In this document: piece after piece, positions 43,391-54,663 of the stretch
Layout: each line of letters opens with the position of its first letter
Position numbering within the stretch: position 1 is the stretch's first letter
NCBI GenBank assembly: GCA_018806915.1
Contig: JAGKQI010000091.1
Coordinates: 1,922,001 to 1,986,000 of the forward strand
Length of the DNA stretch: 64,000 bases
DNA from: Phytophthora colocasiae
Lineage: Eukaryota > Oomycota > Peronosporomycetes > Peronosporales > Peronosporaceae
Reading direction: 5' to 3'
Position numbers and translations under genes: made by a program
The notes under the pieces: generated by a model
Told to the model about the DNA's origin: nothing
The model's input: only the letters and a program-made list of their open reading frames with translations
Databases searched by the model: none

Positions 43391-44596
43391 ATGAACAAGA
43401 ACGCACTTCTCGCAGTAGTTGTGAGTGCGTGCATTGGCGCTGCTGTAGTTACAGCACTCGACCAACGCAGCATACGAGCTCCTCCTACTGGTAAGTCAAC
43501 ATTCTCAAACACTACGTTCGAGCAAGCAATGTCGGCTAGACAAACGGGTTGGTTTCGCAAGAAATTGCGCTGCGAGAAGGCTTCTTTTCTTCAGATTTAC
43601 AGGGTCTTACATACTGCATGGGAACGCAAGCCTGGTGCAAACAGCAAGACAAAACTAATGAAGAGAGTTGCGTTGACTATGATTTACCTTTCACAAGGCG
43701 GAACAATGGACCAAGCCGCGTCTACACTGGGTATTTCTCGATCACGGGCAGTTGTATACATCAACGAGACTTTGGACCAATTAGCGAAGCTTTCGTCGCG
43801 CTACATAGCGATGCCTACAACTGAAGAACTTCCCGATGTTGAGGCCGGGTTTGAGGCTATTGCGGGTTTCCTGATGTCGTGGGTGCGGTCGACGGTACGT
43901 TGGTCGCAATTCCACGCCCAAGAGACTTTGAGGGCTGGTACTGTCGGAAAGGATTCCCAGCGGTTAACATCCAAGCCGTTGTAGACAATAGAGGATATTT
44001 TCGATCTATCTCTATACGAGCCGGCTCAAACAACGATCAATCGTTGTGGAACGGCAGTGCAATCAAGAAGAGGTAAGCTACTTCACATATTTTGAACACT
44101 GTAGATGTCTAACGTAATTGGTACTGCCATTTTTCACTTTATATGATGCTGTTGCAGAATATCGTCACTTGTTCCACCTGGAAAGCATATTCTTGGAGAT
44201 GCCGGCTACAAAATTTGGGGGCATCTCCTTACACCGTTTTCAGAGATAGATGCTGTGGGGGACAAAAGGATGGGGTTATACAACAAAATTCACTCCAGGA
44301 CGCGAATTACAGTGGAATGCGCGTTTGGCAGATTAAAAAACCGGTTTCGCTTACTTCTGGGAAAACTTGAGCAAAAGACGTCCGGGCGAATATGCAAAGT
44401 GATACTAGGCTGCGTTGTTCTCCATAACATGCTGATTCTGGTAAAAGATCCAGTGGATGTGAATGGGCCGGACCCTCTACAAACTCAGGAGCGACCTGTA
44501 CACGACGAAGATTGGGATAACCCCGAGAGACCACTATCCCACCTACAAGGCTTAAGAAAGAGAGATGATCTTGCAAACACGTTTTTTGAAGGCTGA
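43391..44596 (+). pseudogene. Harbinger transposase (DDE_Tnp_4), frameshifted
   Basis: Exon 1 runs from the ATG at 43391 and a second exon starts at 44158; the 85-bp GTAAGC...GCAG intron is 44073-44157. The catalytic triad region is complete: VGAVDGT (first Asp), LGDAGYKIWG (second Asp) and RITVECAFGRLKNRF (Glu). A helix-turn-helix (MDQAASTLGISRSRAVVYIN) precedes it. The frame changes near 43873, just before GAVDG, and one missing base explains it. The stop-free codons on both sides suggest a recent lesion. Confidence 0.8.
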
Positions 44597-44670
44597 AGTA
44601 AATATATTTGAACATTAGGAAGACCATATGCATTCTACACGTATCTGTATTTATACAAGAAATCTGCTTT

Positions 44671-45650
44671 TTAACTGCTCTTTTCCAGCAGCTTTTGCAA
44701 AAGTTTCAGTTGAAGCTCCTGAAATTGACGTGTTTCCTGTTGCTGAGTCTCAAAGGCACGAGTTTGTTGCTCTAGGGCCACAGCAAGGGCTCGCAAATTG
44801 TCGTCTGCAGGTGGCTGAGTGCTCATTGCCGTTGCAATGGCTGTCATCCCGTTTTCCATAGCCTTAGCAAGTTGAGTGACAGGTGGGAGCTTTGCTTTTG
44901 GCGTCGAATTTTCTGCTACTTCTGTATCTTGAGAGGAGGTTTCTTCAATGGATTCACTGGTATCAGCTAGAACGTCACCGCTCAGACCTTCTTTAGATGC
45001 AAATGCATCGTTTAGAATTTCCCACAGGCTTAGGTCAAACTCCTTTTGACCAGACGTGTCATTGCCGGTTTTTCTCATTTCTCGCTTTTCTTTTTGGTAC
45101 TGACTCTTCAGTTTTCTATACTTCTGGTACACCTATAACAAGGAGAGCAACATTAGACTAGCAGTGCATGAAAACAATTCATACCATACGACTTGCTTAC
45201 CTGGTCCTGGCTGATCACTAGTCCCAAAGACTGTGACAGCACGCTAGCGAAGAACTGCCATGCTAGCGCTTTCTTCGTCTTCGTGTCGGCCGAATCAATA
45301 CGCTGCTTCACTTTTCCGTCCGAAAAACGCAGCTTCAGCAGCTCTGAAATCATGTCGTTGCTCCATTTCATCCGTTTCGGTTCTCTACTTAACTTGCTTT
45401 TGCTTTTCCCTTTGCGCACGGAATGTGTCTGATCCTGCTTCGAACTGGAGAACCCAGTTTCGTCTGTGATCGGTTGATTGTCTAGAATCTCTTCTAATGG
45501 CGCAGCGTCCATTTGAACCAGTTCCGTTGGTACCAGTGGCGTCGAAAGTAAGGTCTGGAAGCGTATACTAGGCGGCTGGGTGGAAGTCATGAACTCTGCA
45601 GTCGTGAGCGGTTGATGCACGGATTGTTGTTGGGAGAGGTCGCTCTGCAT
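44671..45650 (-). CDS. Harbinger Myb/SANT-like accessory protein
   Basis: Exons 45650-45201 and 45132-44671 (68-bp intron with GTAAGC donor) give 303 residues. The middle has a trihelix/SANT-like segment: MKWSNDMISELLKLRF, then AWQFFASVLSQSLGLVISQDQ and, across the intron, VYQKYRKLKSQY. The C-terminus is a Gln/Leu-rich coiled coil. In Harbinger elements this second protein binds the transposase and DNA ends and carries the transposase into the nucleus. The frame is intact although the neighbouring transposase is broken. Confidence 0.72.
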
Positions 45651-45836
45651 GGCTAGAAGAGGAATGTATTGTGCTGGAAGGGGTTCTCCTAGACGAGATA
45701 AATGGTCTTGCGGTTGTATAGATACTGGATGGACAGGAGAGTCCCAGAGGAATTACTTGGACAAGCCACAGCACCCGAAGTCTAACGGCTGGGATCTGAA
45801 GTCAAAACTTGAAGTAAACCTAACCATTTGGCGGCT

Positions 45837-45866
45837 AGCACATGTGCTTGTACTTGGACAAGGGCC
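45837..45866 (-). repeat. Harbinger right terminal inverted repeat
   Basis: Its outer end is GGGCC, followed outside by TTA. It contains the same AGCACATGTGCT palindrome as the left repeat. Confidence 0.75.
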
Positions 45867-47099
45867 TTAGAGAAGACAGAGCTGGGTCTGGCAGAATATA
45901 TTGAAACAGACGTGAAGCAAGTCCTAAACGAGATTAGCCGCAATAGCGGGACTCGTTTCTTCAAGACTTTTACATGAAGAGAGGCCGACGTTATCGGGAC
46001 TTCCTCGACTATCACTGTCTTCATGCACGTATTGCACTAACTTGACAATCCCTGAAAGAAGGTTTGTACGATCCAAGCTTCGAGAATTCGAGAAGATTCG
46101 AGCAAATTGCAGTGTACCCACTAAAGGCTGCAATGGAGAGCAAACTTCAGTTTGCTCGATTTGTACCTAGGCCTCGACGCGTACGCAGCCACTAGTTGCG
46201 GGAATTACGGCGGACGGGATACTGCATGGTCTCTACTTCGTGACGGGTGCTTTTTACAATGGTTGATTTGAGCAATACAGTACGCCACCTGTGTATCAGT
46301 TTGCACAGTCTTCCAACAAAGCCTCGATACAGGTGCCGCTCAACTGGTGCTTGACATTTAGTTTCGGTTGTATCTTCACCCATTACGAAGCATCATTTAT
46401 GTTGTAGTGAAATATCAGTGAAGTAGCTAGTTTTGTATCCTCGATCTTCAGCTTGTATTTTAGTTGTAAGCCAATACGTTTTCCCGATCTACTTGAAGTA
46501 GAAAGCGCAACAAAATATGGTTCTTGTTTCCCGATTCATTCCCTTAGGTATTCATGGACCCATCGTCATGTGTGACGACATACTATCGGTAATTCTTTGA
46601 AGAGTACACTCAGTTGAGTTGAGTTGAGCTGAGTTGCCATAACGAGCACTGGGTGAATGTTTCTCACATGTGCAGTTTGTGCACAGTCGTCTACAAGTAT
46701 TTCGTTAGAGTGTAGTCTACCAACGGGTTCACGTGCTGAAGGTATCTTCCACAGATTTGATACAGTACACCAACGTTAATCAGAGGAAACCCCTCCTGAA
46801 GTCCCTCCTCATGGACTAGTACCCGCACCAAGCAAGATATCTCAGCTCAGTTTTCCTTTTGCGTCGAAGAAACCAAGTCGACGCAATGGGATTTGTAGCA
46901 ATTGCTGGTGGCGCGTTCCGGTTCGCTTGTGCCAGCGTCGCAGTTCAAGCGTTTGTGGGTGGCTTCACCCAACGATCGGTGATCGGGATTGGTGATACCC
47001 TGAAGTTGACGGATATTTTCATGCAACTCGCCAAGGTGACAGTGCTGAGTTTTGCCACTGTGGTTGTGGTGAGCTGGTTCTTCTAAGGATATTATCTGA
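45867..47099. other. Intergenic, with one small hydrophobic frame
   Basis: A short (GTTGA)n-like tract lies near 46610-46637. One small frame is listed separately. Nothing else is recognised. Confidence 0.45.
46886..47086 (+). CDS. Small hydrophobic open frame, unknown
   Basis: A frame of 66 codons reads MGFVAIAGGAFRFACASVAV and ends in a hydrophobic TVLSFATVVVVSWFF helix. It could be a small two-segment membrane protein, or chance. No family is recognised. Confidence 0.2.
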   Translation: MGFVAIAGGAFRFACASVAVQAFVGGFTQRSVIGIGDTLKLTDIFMQLAKVTVLSFATVVVVSWFF

Positions 47100-48094
47100 G
47101 AAAGTCAATTCTGGAGAATTCCAAGAAGCGACAACTAGCTGCACCTACGTAACGTGAACTAACCGCCGAGCTGACTCAGATGATAACACGGAAACCTCTT
47201 CGGACTGTGGAACAGAGGAATCGGAGCATGCGGATTTGTTCGACTGGCAACAACTGTGTAACAGGATGTCATGCCCGACGGACGCAACACTGACAGACGG
47301 ACGATGTGGACGCTTGAAGAAGGGGCGACGTGGACACTTGAAGCACGTTCGCGAGACGGACGCGAGGGACTGGAGGAGCTGCGGCACGAGTGGGAGAAGT
47401 GCTGGCGGTCCAAGCACTGGCGAACGAGAGGAGCGCGAGCCGATGAGTGAGGCCGCCTTCTATGAGTGCATGTATAGAAGCACAGAAGAGCACGACGGAA
47501 GTGGATACCGGAGACCTTGAAGAACGGGGACCGGCCGATAACTGACGAGCTGGAGAAGCTCACTCTGGAAGTTGACTGCTTGAAGGCAGGCAGCACCAAA
47601 CTTGAACGAGAGCTGGAGAGCTCAAGTGTGAATTCCGACTGCTTGAGAGCAAGTGGAAGGACCGAGGAACGGGCTACAAGGCTTCGAGCAACGGTGACCG
47701 AGTGGTGAGTTACCAAGCGGGCAACGGGTGGGGCTGGACAACGACAAGAAGGCGGCAGCAACGGATAGTGCTTCGGTGAGTGCTTCCAGGGAGCTGTGCA
47801 AGCGACTTCGTGTTGTCTGGCCGTCTCGACGGTGTCGGCGGGCTTGGAACGAGCTGCCAGGTGCCAGCGTTAGAAGACTTGGACGAACGAAACGAACGAG
47901 AAGTAGGCAGTAAAGAGTAGTGTCTATTCAATAAATAGGACCGGGCACGAAGCCACAGGTCCGGCGCAGCAACACGTGGTTGCTGTCGGCCAGAAGGTGT
48001 TAAGTCTATACGAAGTGAACGGGACGCAGAAGCCAAGAGCAATACGACTTGCTCAACGTGCCGGGCAAGATAAAAGGCAAACGCTACAACCGCT

Positions 48095-48679
48095 ATGAAG
48101 AAAACTGTCCCGACTAAATCCACGAGCCTCCTGTTCCGCCTTGGTGGGACATTGGATCGGTGGCTACAAGTAAAAGACGATGACGAGCCGCTCATATTCA
48201 AAGAGTTGATGCAATTCGTGAACCCCGTGATTCAGCCGATACTGAGGAACATCAAGCGGACGGGGTTGCAACCACCGATGACATCGGATGACAAAAAAGA
48301 CCGCTTGCTCCGCTACAAAATCAAAGCTCAGCGCGTTCTGGACGAGACTTTATCTGCTAATGATGGGGTTTTCCTCTTCGAGTTAACTGTCGCCGACGAA
48401 CAAGCGATTGATTTCGAGACTAAATACCGCTTGAGCTACACCTCCGTTCCGATTTCGTATGACCAAGTCATCGCGATCACCTATGCGTGGCATGAGAGCG
48501 AGAAGAAGAGCGGCATTAAACTGGACGGGATCACGATTCAATTGTCCACTCGTAAAAATACCCCGCAGGGGAACAGTCGCTCAGGAGTGAGCGACATCGA
48601 CAGCAGCAAACCAGCGGCTACAACTACTCTACGGACGGGCACGCCTGGTGAAGCCCATGGAGGCCTCCCCGGGACATGA
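48095..48679 (+). CDS. LINE ORF1, first reading frame
   Basis: A 194-residue frame from an ATG. It is basic with mixed helix/strand composition and has no motif I can name. It overlaps the next frame by 23 bases (ATG at 48657), so the two may be separate proteins or one ORF1 broken by a frameshift. Its position directly before the zinc-knuckle frame is the only evidence for its role. Confidence 0.55.
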   Translation: MKKTVPTKSTSLLFRLGGTLDRWLQVKDDDEPLIFKELMQFVNPVIQPILRNIKRTGLQPPMTSDDKKDRLLRYKIKAQRVLDETLSANDGVFLFELTVADEQAIDFETKYRLSYTSVPISYDQVIAITYAWHESEKKSGIKLDGITIQLSTRKNTPQGNSRSGVSDIDSSKPAATTTLRTGTPGEAHGGLPGT

Positions 48680-50891
48680 CCCACCTGACAAGGGACCACC
48701 TGGTAACACGGGTGGACCATCCATGGTGCTAGCGGGACCACGACAATCGACAGCGGCAGGCGCAGCGGGCATGCCTGCAGCGACTGGGGAACCGGCGGTT
48801 ACGGTTGGCGAGGAGAAACCGCTGAACGAAGAGGCCGGCAGATCTGAACCGGTGAAGAACGATGGAAACACCACCAATTCAAGAGAGGGCGATGACTCGA
48901 CACCAAACGTGACTCGTGGTACGTGGGGGGACAAGGTCAAAGCACGGCGACCAACTGCAGCAGTCATCACGGAAGATGTGGCGCGAGGGTCTCATATGCT
49001 GGAAGGTGTGTGGAATCCGATTTATGTCAAGCAGCTCATGCAAACCTTAATGACCAGTTGGGAGGAGGTGGAGACAGAAGAAAGGCATGATGACTTGAAG
49101 ACCATGAAAAATGAAGCGCTAGCGCCGGCCAAAGCGAGCTGTGATGAGAGTATTAGGGGTTGGACTGAAAGGGAGAACAAAATTTTCTTAGCTTATCTTA
49201 ATGGTGAGTTAGAACTCCCTCATCCTCCGAACTTCATCAAGGAAGTTTTAGTCAGCGAACACAGAGCCATGATCGAAGATATGCATGAAGCCAATTTCAA
49301 CTACACTCTTACGGCAGCGCTACCTGCTTCGGTGAGACTAGCAACTAATGCCCCCCATGCTACCATCTTCCGAGAGCTTTTCCTAGCCAACACCGACAAA
49401 CAGACTGGACATTCCATGATGCGTGCGTTGCAAAACGACGTCAAAAGACTCAGCTATGATGGCTTGCACACCCTCCGCTTCACTTTCTACTCGAAACGAG
49501 CTGCAGCAAGGTGGCTGTTAAAGGCACTTCGATTTCAGAAAGCGGTCATTGTGTTTCAGGATACCACGAGACGGCTGGAAGATGAAGGAACAGGCCAGTA
49601 CAATGCAGCGCAACTGGAACTACAATATGCAATTAGAATCTATGGCGGAGGCAATCTTGGCCTAGCTGCTCTAGCACGCGCATTTGCACAGTTCTCTGAA
49701 GCCAAGGTCCTTGATGTTGAATATGCGAGAGCAACTCAGACGGAAATCTATGACAACAGATACCACACTATTCGCTTCGCTCAGACTACATGTCCACCTA
49801 GTCTGCGTGGGGTATCGAGAATCATCCTCGACGATACTGTGGTTAACATTCACCATTTCCAACAAAATTTGAGACGACCGTGTGCAAGATGCCTCAACCC
49901 AAGACACGGCATTAAGAGGTGCACGTTGTCGCCGGCTAAGGTAGAGACGGTGCGTGCACGTGCTACTCGGACTTTCAATGGAACAGTTAAGTTCATCAAG
50001 CCGGCTTCATGGGTAGACCTACGATTGACCTCTCTAGCGGAAGTTGTTGAGATGCTCACGCAAAAGCAGCAGCCTCCATCACCGCACTCCCCGCTACTGC
50101 CAGTTGAGATCCCAGCAATGTCAGGGACCGCAGTGACTCGTGTGCTGCCGAAGGAAACTGTGGTGCTCACTGCTGATAAATCGATCTCAGAGGGTACTTC
50201 TGGCCGGGAGAAGCCTGATGCGGATGGGTTTTACACCAAGAATTCTAAGAACAAGAAGGGTGGACAGCGTTCCAACACGCAGTCAGCTCAGAGCGTTGAT
50301 AAGTCGAATCCAAACGCGGATGACCATACTGGAATCAAATCCTCTCCTCCAAAGGCACCTATTGCTATCGAATCAAACAAAACCCCAACTGCGGCAGCGA
50401 AGGAAAGAAAGACAGCAAAGCACTCTCGCAATCATCCTGTCGGAGGTTCAACGGCAGCCAAACCGAAGAACACCGGCAAAGCAGCAAAACGCTTTGAATC
50501 ATTTCAAAGAACACAAGCACTCGGCAGATATGAACCCCTGCTTGACTCTGACAGTGACGAGGAGGAAGATTACATGGAGACAGACTCCAGAGGGTCGTAT
50601 CAAGATGCTGATGACGCACCCTATGCGTTTGCAGAAGACCTGGACATACCCATGTCCGGGGTGGAGAGTGTGGTAGCGGCCCTGGACACGGACGCCATGA
50701 TGCGGGCTGAGGAGACAGCAGATATCAACATGGAGGAGACAACAACTTCAGACGATAAAGAATGGCCCAACACAGCAGTACAAGCAGGCAACGGCATGGT
50801 ATTAATGGACGAAGCGTCAGTGGTGCCAAGTTCCTCCATTCCCAGTAGAAGCAACATGAAAGCAAGGTTGGCCTGCCGAAGGGAGCGCTAA
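48657..50891 (+). CDS. LINE ORF1 protein with CCHC zinc knuckle
   Basis: 744 residues from the ATG at 48657. A central RRM-like region (LRFTFYSKRAAARWLLKAL, then IRIYGGGN) is followed by CARCLNPRHGIKRC near residues 411-424. This is a CX2CX4HX4C knuckle of the type found in gag and in ORF1p of many LINEs, where the protein coats the RNA. The N-terminus is Pro/Gly-rich. The C-terminal 200 residues are Lys/Ser/Asp-rich and disordered. The frame is open throughout. Confidence 0.7.
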   Translation: MEASPGHDPPDKGPPGNTGGPSMVLAGPRQSTAAGAAGMPAATGEPAVTVGEEKPLNEEAGRSEPVKNDGNTTNSREGDDSTPNVTRGTWGDKVKARRPTAAVITEDVARGSHMLEGVWNPIYVKQLMQTLMTSWEEVETEERHDDLKTMKNEALAPAKASCDESIRGWTERENKIFLAYLNGELELPHPPNFIKEVLVSEHRAMIEDMHEANFNYTLTAALPASVRLATNAPHATIFRELFLANTDKQTGHSMMRALQNDVKRLSYDGLHTLRFTFYSKRAAARWLLKALRFQKAVIVFQDTTRRLEDEGTGQYNAAQLELQYAIRIYGGGNLGLAALARAFAQFSEAKVLDVEYARATQTEIYDNRYHTIRFAQTTCPPSLRGVSRIILDDTVVNIHHFQQNLRRPCARCLNPRHGIKRCTLSPAKVETVRARATRTFNGTVKFIKPASWVDLRLTSLAEVVEMLTQKQQPPSPHSPLLPVEIPAMSGTAVTRVLPKETVVLTADKSISEGTSGREKPDADGFYTKNSKNKKGGQRSNTQSAQSVDKSNPNADDHTGIKSSPPKAPIAIESNKTPTAAAKERKTAKHSRNHPVGGSTAAKPKNTGKAAKRFESFQRTQALGRYEPLLDSDSDEEEDYMETDSRGSYQDADDAPYAFAEDLDIPMSGVESVVAALDTDAMMRAEETADINMEETTTSDDKEWPNTAVQAGNGMVLMDEASVVPSSSIPSRSNMKARLACRRER

Positions 50892-50896
50892 AAGGG

Positions 50897-52135
50897 ATGC
50901 AATTCAGTATGGCAAATTATATCGTGAAAGCAGATAAGGAATTACAAGCAGACAAGCATGGCGAACAAGCGAGGGCCTCCACAAGCACGCTGCAGAGCGT
51001 TCCGGAGGAGAGTGTTACCACTGGAGATTTCGTACCGTCTACTCCGGCCTCTCAAGAGGACGCAATCATAGGGAAGTCGCGCACAGGGACAGAGGGGGAA
51101 GACAGAGATCTTCCTATTCAAGTGGGGCACTGGCTTAATAGCTTTCAAGGCACGGAGGTGGCGGTAGCAGCCAATGGCCAATGCGCATTTCTGGCGTTGT
51201 ACGCATCTACCACTAATCATTCAGCGCCCCAGCTTCAGAACAGTACCAGCACCGTCTCCCACGCTACAGAACTCAAACGATCAATTTATTCACTGATGAT
51301 GAATAATCTTCGTCGGGACGTGGAAGTGGGCCAGATTGATCCCATAGAGGAATACAGCAAACTATTCCCCAAACGCCCACCGCATACGTCAAAGGCAGCA
51401 GCAACTGCGGCCTTATACAGCCACTACGCTGTGGCGAGAGAGAGATCGGTAGATGAACAAGTCCCTTTTTCGTGCTGGGCTGGTCCCAATGAACTCCGAG
51501 CAATGGCGCAATATCTTCGTGAACCGATACTAGTTTTTGATGTCAACGCGTCAAATGACGCACATTTGCAGCGATATGCGTACACGCAATTCCGCAGGGC
51601 CAACAGCACAGATCATGAAAGTGGATATGTTGAGGCCTTAACGGACAGAGATGCTAGAGATTACCTAGAAGCGTGCTGTCAACTTCACGTTCTCCCGACT
51701 TTTCTTGTGTTGCGGCACCATGACCGCCATTTTTCTGGCGTCAGTCATGGAGAACTCTTCTTACAATGGAGAGCGGAAGGAGACGTAAAATACGCTTCCA
51801 CGATTTCGGATATGTACAATTGGAAGGAGTCCATTAATGAAATGACTCCTGCAGAAGCTAGTGTGGATTTGCAGACAATAAATCAGATGGCCAATACCCC
51901 AGATGTTAATGGCCTCATGCACAAGCGTTTGGAGATGCGCGATCGGCTCAACTTGGTACATGCCAGACTTGGTCTGCCACTGCTCGACCAATATCAAGTT
52001 ACGATAGACTGGTCAGTTGCATTACCACTTGAAGAGAGCTACATCCACGCAGCATACGGAATTGACGACTATGCAGCAAACTCACAAAGCGATATCACGG
52101 AGGCCTCGAACGTAGCTCGTTTACCATTACGGTAG
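50897..52135 (+). CDS. OTU-like cysteine peptidase domain of the LINE
   Basis: 412 residues. The OTU pattern is present: AVAANGQCAFLALYA (N-G-x-C at the catalytic cysteine, near residue 97), then CWAGPNELRAMAQYLREPILVF, which corresponds to the W-G--EL-A-A----PI-V block, and LRHHDRHFSGVSHGEL, which supplies the His. The usual acidic residue before G-x-C is Asn here. OTU enzymes cut ubiquitin chains. OTU or ULP-type peptidases are known passengers in some LINE families, and their job in the cycle is unclear. The ORF starts 5 bases after the stop of the zinc-knuckle frame. Confidence 0.65.
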   Translation: MQFSMANYIVKADKELQADKHGEQARASTSTLQSVPEESVTTGDFVPSTPASQEDAIIGKSRTGTEGEDRDLPIQVGHWLNSFQGTEVAVAANGQCAFLALYASTTNHSAPQLQNSTSTVSHATELKRSIYSLMMNNLRRDVEVGQIDPIEEYSKLFPKRPPHTSKAAATAALYSHYAVARERSVDEQVPFSCWAGPNELRAMAQYLREPILVFDVNASNDAHLQRYAYTQFRRANSTDHESGYVEALTDRDARDYLEACCQLHVLPTFLVLRHHDRHFSGVSHGELFLQWRAEGDVKYASTISDMYNWKESINEMTPAEASVDLQTINQMANTPDVNGLMHKRLEMRDRLNLVHARLGLPLLDQYQVTIDWSVALPLEESYIHAAYGIDDYAANSQSDITEASNVARLPLR

Positions 52136-52143
52136 GCACGACC

Positions 52144-52931
52144 CGCCGCTGGGGATATAGTAGCAAACACTTACTTCCGAATCCTCAGAGGTCCATTGGA
52201 CAAACCGACAGACGATGTTGACGTGCCGCTCAACAAATTAGTGACTGCGGCCAATGCGAAGGCTTTTGTACTATGGTGCTCGATGTACCGCGAAGAGTTG
52301 GACATCCCTTTAACTAAACGTCGCAATCCCAAGCCATCGGCAATAAGGGAGTGGCTGCTCACCAACACATCAGCACTTCGGCATTTCTTCGCTTTCATTC
52401 CGTACCCGGAGAAGGAGGCCAAAGGCTGGCCACTGGATTGTCTACTCCAATGGGGAGCACACGAATCGTACAATGAACAGTTGGAAGCGCTAAAGAGGAT
52501 TGCAGAGGATGCAAATGTGCCTACCTCCACCCAGACGTACTGCTTGAATTGGATAGAGGAATGTACAGTTCATACATCATCTCACAGCGGAGGCCCGGGC
52601 GCGCTCCCCGGAACGCTGGAAGCAGCTGGAGCAATGGGTTGGCGCTGCTAAGTGTCGTTTAAAACCTACAGAGCTCTCGGAGCAAGAATGGCACATACTC
52701 CACGTCATCCCATTTGTTATCAGTGACTGGGCCGCCACCCCCATGGGGAGGGCACCGACCGGAGCGAGGGCAACCTGGTACAAGGAGTTTGGTTTCATGC
52801 GCACGCTCTGTACAAATGTCATTGATCATAATGACTGGAGTGCCGCCACATTGGCTCCCGCTGGCGGGCATGCATGGTATGATAACGGTAGGACTAATGG
52901 CTCCGAGCTCCGGTCGGGGCATCGGAAATAA
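52144..52931 (+). pseudogene. LINE coding segment between OTU and endonuclease domains, frameshifted
   Basis: A frame at 52144-52651 (WLLTNTSALRHFFAFIP region) continues in another frame to 52931 (GARATWYKEFGFMRTLCTN). Composition is protein-like and rich in Trp and Tyr. No domain is recognised. The frame change near 52590-52690 suggests a lesion. Confidence 0.5.
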
Positions 52932-53027
52932 ATGCACTCAGGTGCTTGAGAAAACTGTTCGGGGAAGCAGCCCGCACAGACACAAAGGCTCGTACACGAG
53001 CACAAACTGCCAGAAACGAGGAGTGAA

Positions 53028-54117
53028 GTGACCACCAAGTCGATTAAAGGGGAACATCGGCGAAGGTCATGTACAGTTACATCACCCGTGCTGACATCTT
53101 ACTATGATGTAATCACAGGTGACGAAAAACAGAAACACATACAAAAAACATTTCATGATGACAACCAGGCTAGAACACGGAGCCGAAAACAAGATGAACG
53201 GGAGACTGAGCAATATGGACGGGCTGGGAGCACTCATACCACTGAGCAAACTTTTGGCTTCGTCACACAAAACTTAAACGGCTTTTGGGCAACGGAACAG
53301 GACATAAACACATGGTTCGGGACCTTTGGGGTTACAGATCAACACGGCAGATCCGATGTGACACTACTTCAGGAAACACATGTGAATTCAAAGGAGGTGC
53401 TTCAGTACGAGAAGCTGTTTGCAACCAGGTGGGGGTTCCGACAGGGCCCAGGACAGCAGCAGCTCTCATTTTGGTCGCCTTCAAGCAATAAGAAGGGCGG
53501 GGTAGCAGCTCTTATCGATCCATATGGATCGTTTAAAAACGTGACTCCTGCCCTCAAGGAGCATTGGACACCGCATTTCATGGCGGTGCAAGGATACTTG
53601 GGAGGAAAACGAACTGTGGTGTGCAATGTGTATGCACCACACATATATGCTGAGCGGGAGGCATTCTACAAAAATCTCCAAGCGATTGAGCTACCTAAAG
53701 ATACTTTGGTCTTGGTTGGAGGAGATTTTAATTGTACACTCGACGATGAAGCAGACCGCACGTACCACCACAGTGCTGCAGGCCACGATTCTCCCATACT
53801 GAGGGAGTTGTTGACTCAGTGGGGGCTGCTGAATCCGGTAGCTATCGCTAGACCATCGCAGTGGGCGAACGACGACTTAGCGAAACACCACAACGACACG
53901 CACACGTATCATTATACAATATCTGGAAAAGGGGAGGCGTCATCTCGCCTGGACCGGTGGTATGTATCGGCGGAAACACTGGCATGGGTTGCGGCTTGGA
54001 ACACGGTACTAGTGGGGGCGCCAACGGATCATCACGCGGCAAAGTTGCATTTGCATGCACCTGACGACCCGATTCGTGTTCGTCGGCCAGGTCGAATCCA
54101 TCCAGCCCCAACTGCAA
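53028..54117 (+). CDS. LINE AP-type endonuclease (EEP family), 3' end lost to the Gypsy insertion
   Basis: The EEP endonuclease motifs are in order: FVTQNLNG, LLQETH (Glu), VVCNVYAPH, VGGDFNCTL (Asp, Asn), ASSRLDRWYVS and a final APTDHHAAKL (Asp, His). This nuclease nicks the target for target-primed reverse transcription. The frame is open up to the LTR at 54118. The remaining linker and RT restart at 62352. Confidence 0.82.
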
Positions 54118-54564
54118 TGGGTCTACCTAGACCTATTAGGTGGCGTACACGTGCGCTTACGTGTATGAGGAAGCGTGCAATTAGAATAGACTTAATTTAA
54201 GTATACTTATTTAAATAAGTATAATTAAATCAAATATAACTAAATTAAACTGCAAAATACCGTAAAATGAGAACTGTTATTGAATTTGGCATGGACCTCC
54301 TAAAAATGATTGTTATCTATTTCTAAAGGGTCTGCCAACGTGTGGTTGGCAGAAACTCTGCTCAGTGATTGGTAGAAATCCGTTACTTTCTACCAATAAT
54401 ATGCACAAATGCACACGAACCACCCAATAATGTGGTTCGCCCATGTATCCTTTGGTGTGTACAGCACACCAAGGTCTGAGGCCCATTTCCAACCTCTAAC
54501 AGTTATCCTAACTGTTAGAGTTACAGGTGGTACAACCACTTGTACGTGTAACCCCGTTACACCA
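54118..54564 (-). repeat. Gypsy 3' LTR (left)
   Basis: Matches 61908-62351 except for a few substitutions and three indels. Internal perfect hairpins include 54494-54505/54509-54520 (12 bp) and 54368-54378/54387-54397 (11 bp). Confidence 0.93.
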
Positions 54565-54577
54565 TCCCCCCGTTAAG
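54565..54577 (-). promoter_or_regulatory. Polypurine tract of the Gypsy element
   Basis: On the minus strand CTTAACGGGGGGA directly precedes the TG of the 3' LTR, the expected place for plus-strand priming. Confidence 0.7.
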
Positions 54578-54663
54578 ATTCGACGTATCGGTCTTGATAC
54601 GTCAATCAACAGAACTTGACAAGACCGTCAAGTTCCCGAGAGAAATCCGAGTTCATTTTGCAA

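Larger units (their letters stand above)
43189..45866. mobile_element. PIF/Harbinger DNA transposon with two convergent genes
   Basis: Matching ends are an inverted repeat: 43190-43214 against 45837-45861, both containing the palindrome AGCACATGTGCT next to TCCAAGTA. The right end finishes with GGGCC and is followed by TTA, as expected for Harbinger target sites. The left terminal few bases have diverged. Inside are a DDE transposase and, convergent to it, a SANT/Myb-like DNA-binding gene, the standard two-gene Harbinger set. GTGCTAG words recur near the left end and may be subterminal binding sites. Confidence 0.8.

Noticed and set aside
46192..46383. 63-codon minus frame possibly from a copia-like element
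   Set aside because: No RT, RNase H or integrase motif is found beside it.
47159..47761. 200-codon minus frame upstream of the LINE ORF1
   Set aside because: It is a Ser/Arg-rich low-complexity reading of the GA-rich leader; several other frames are equally open there.
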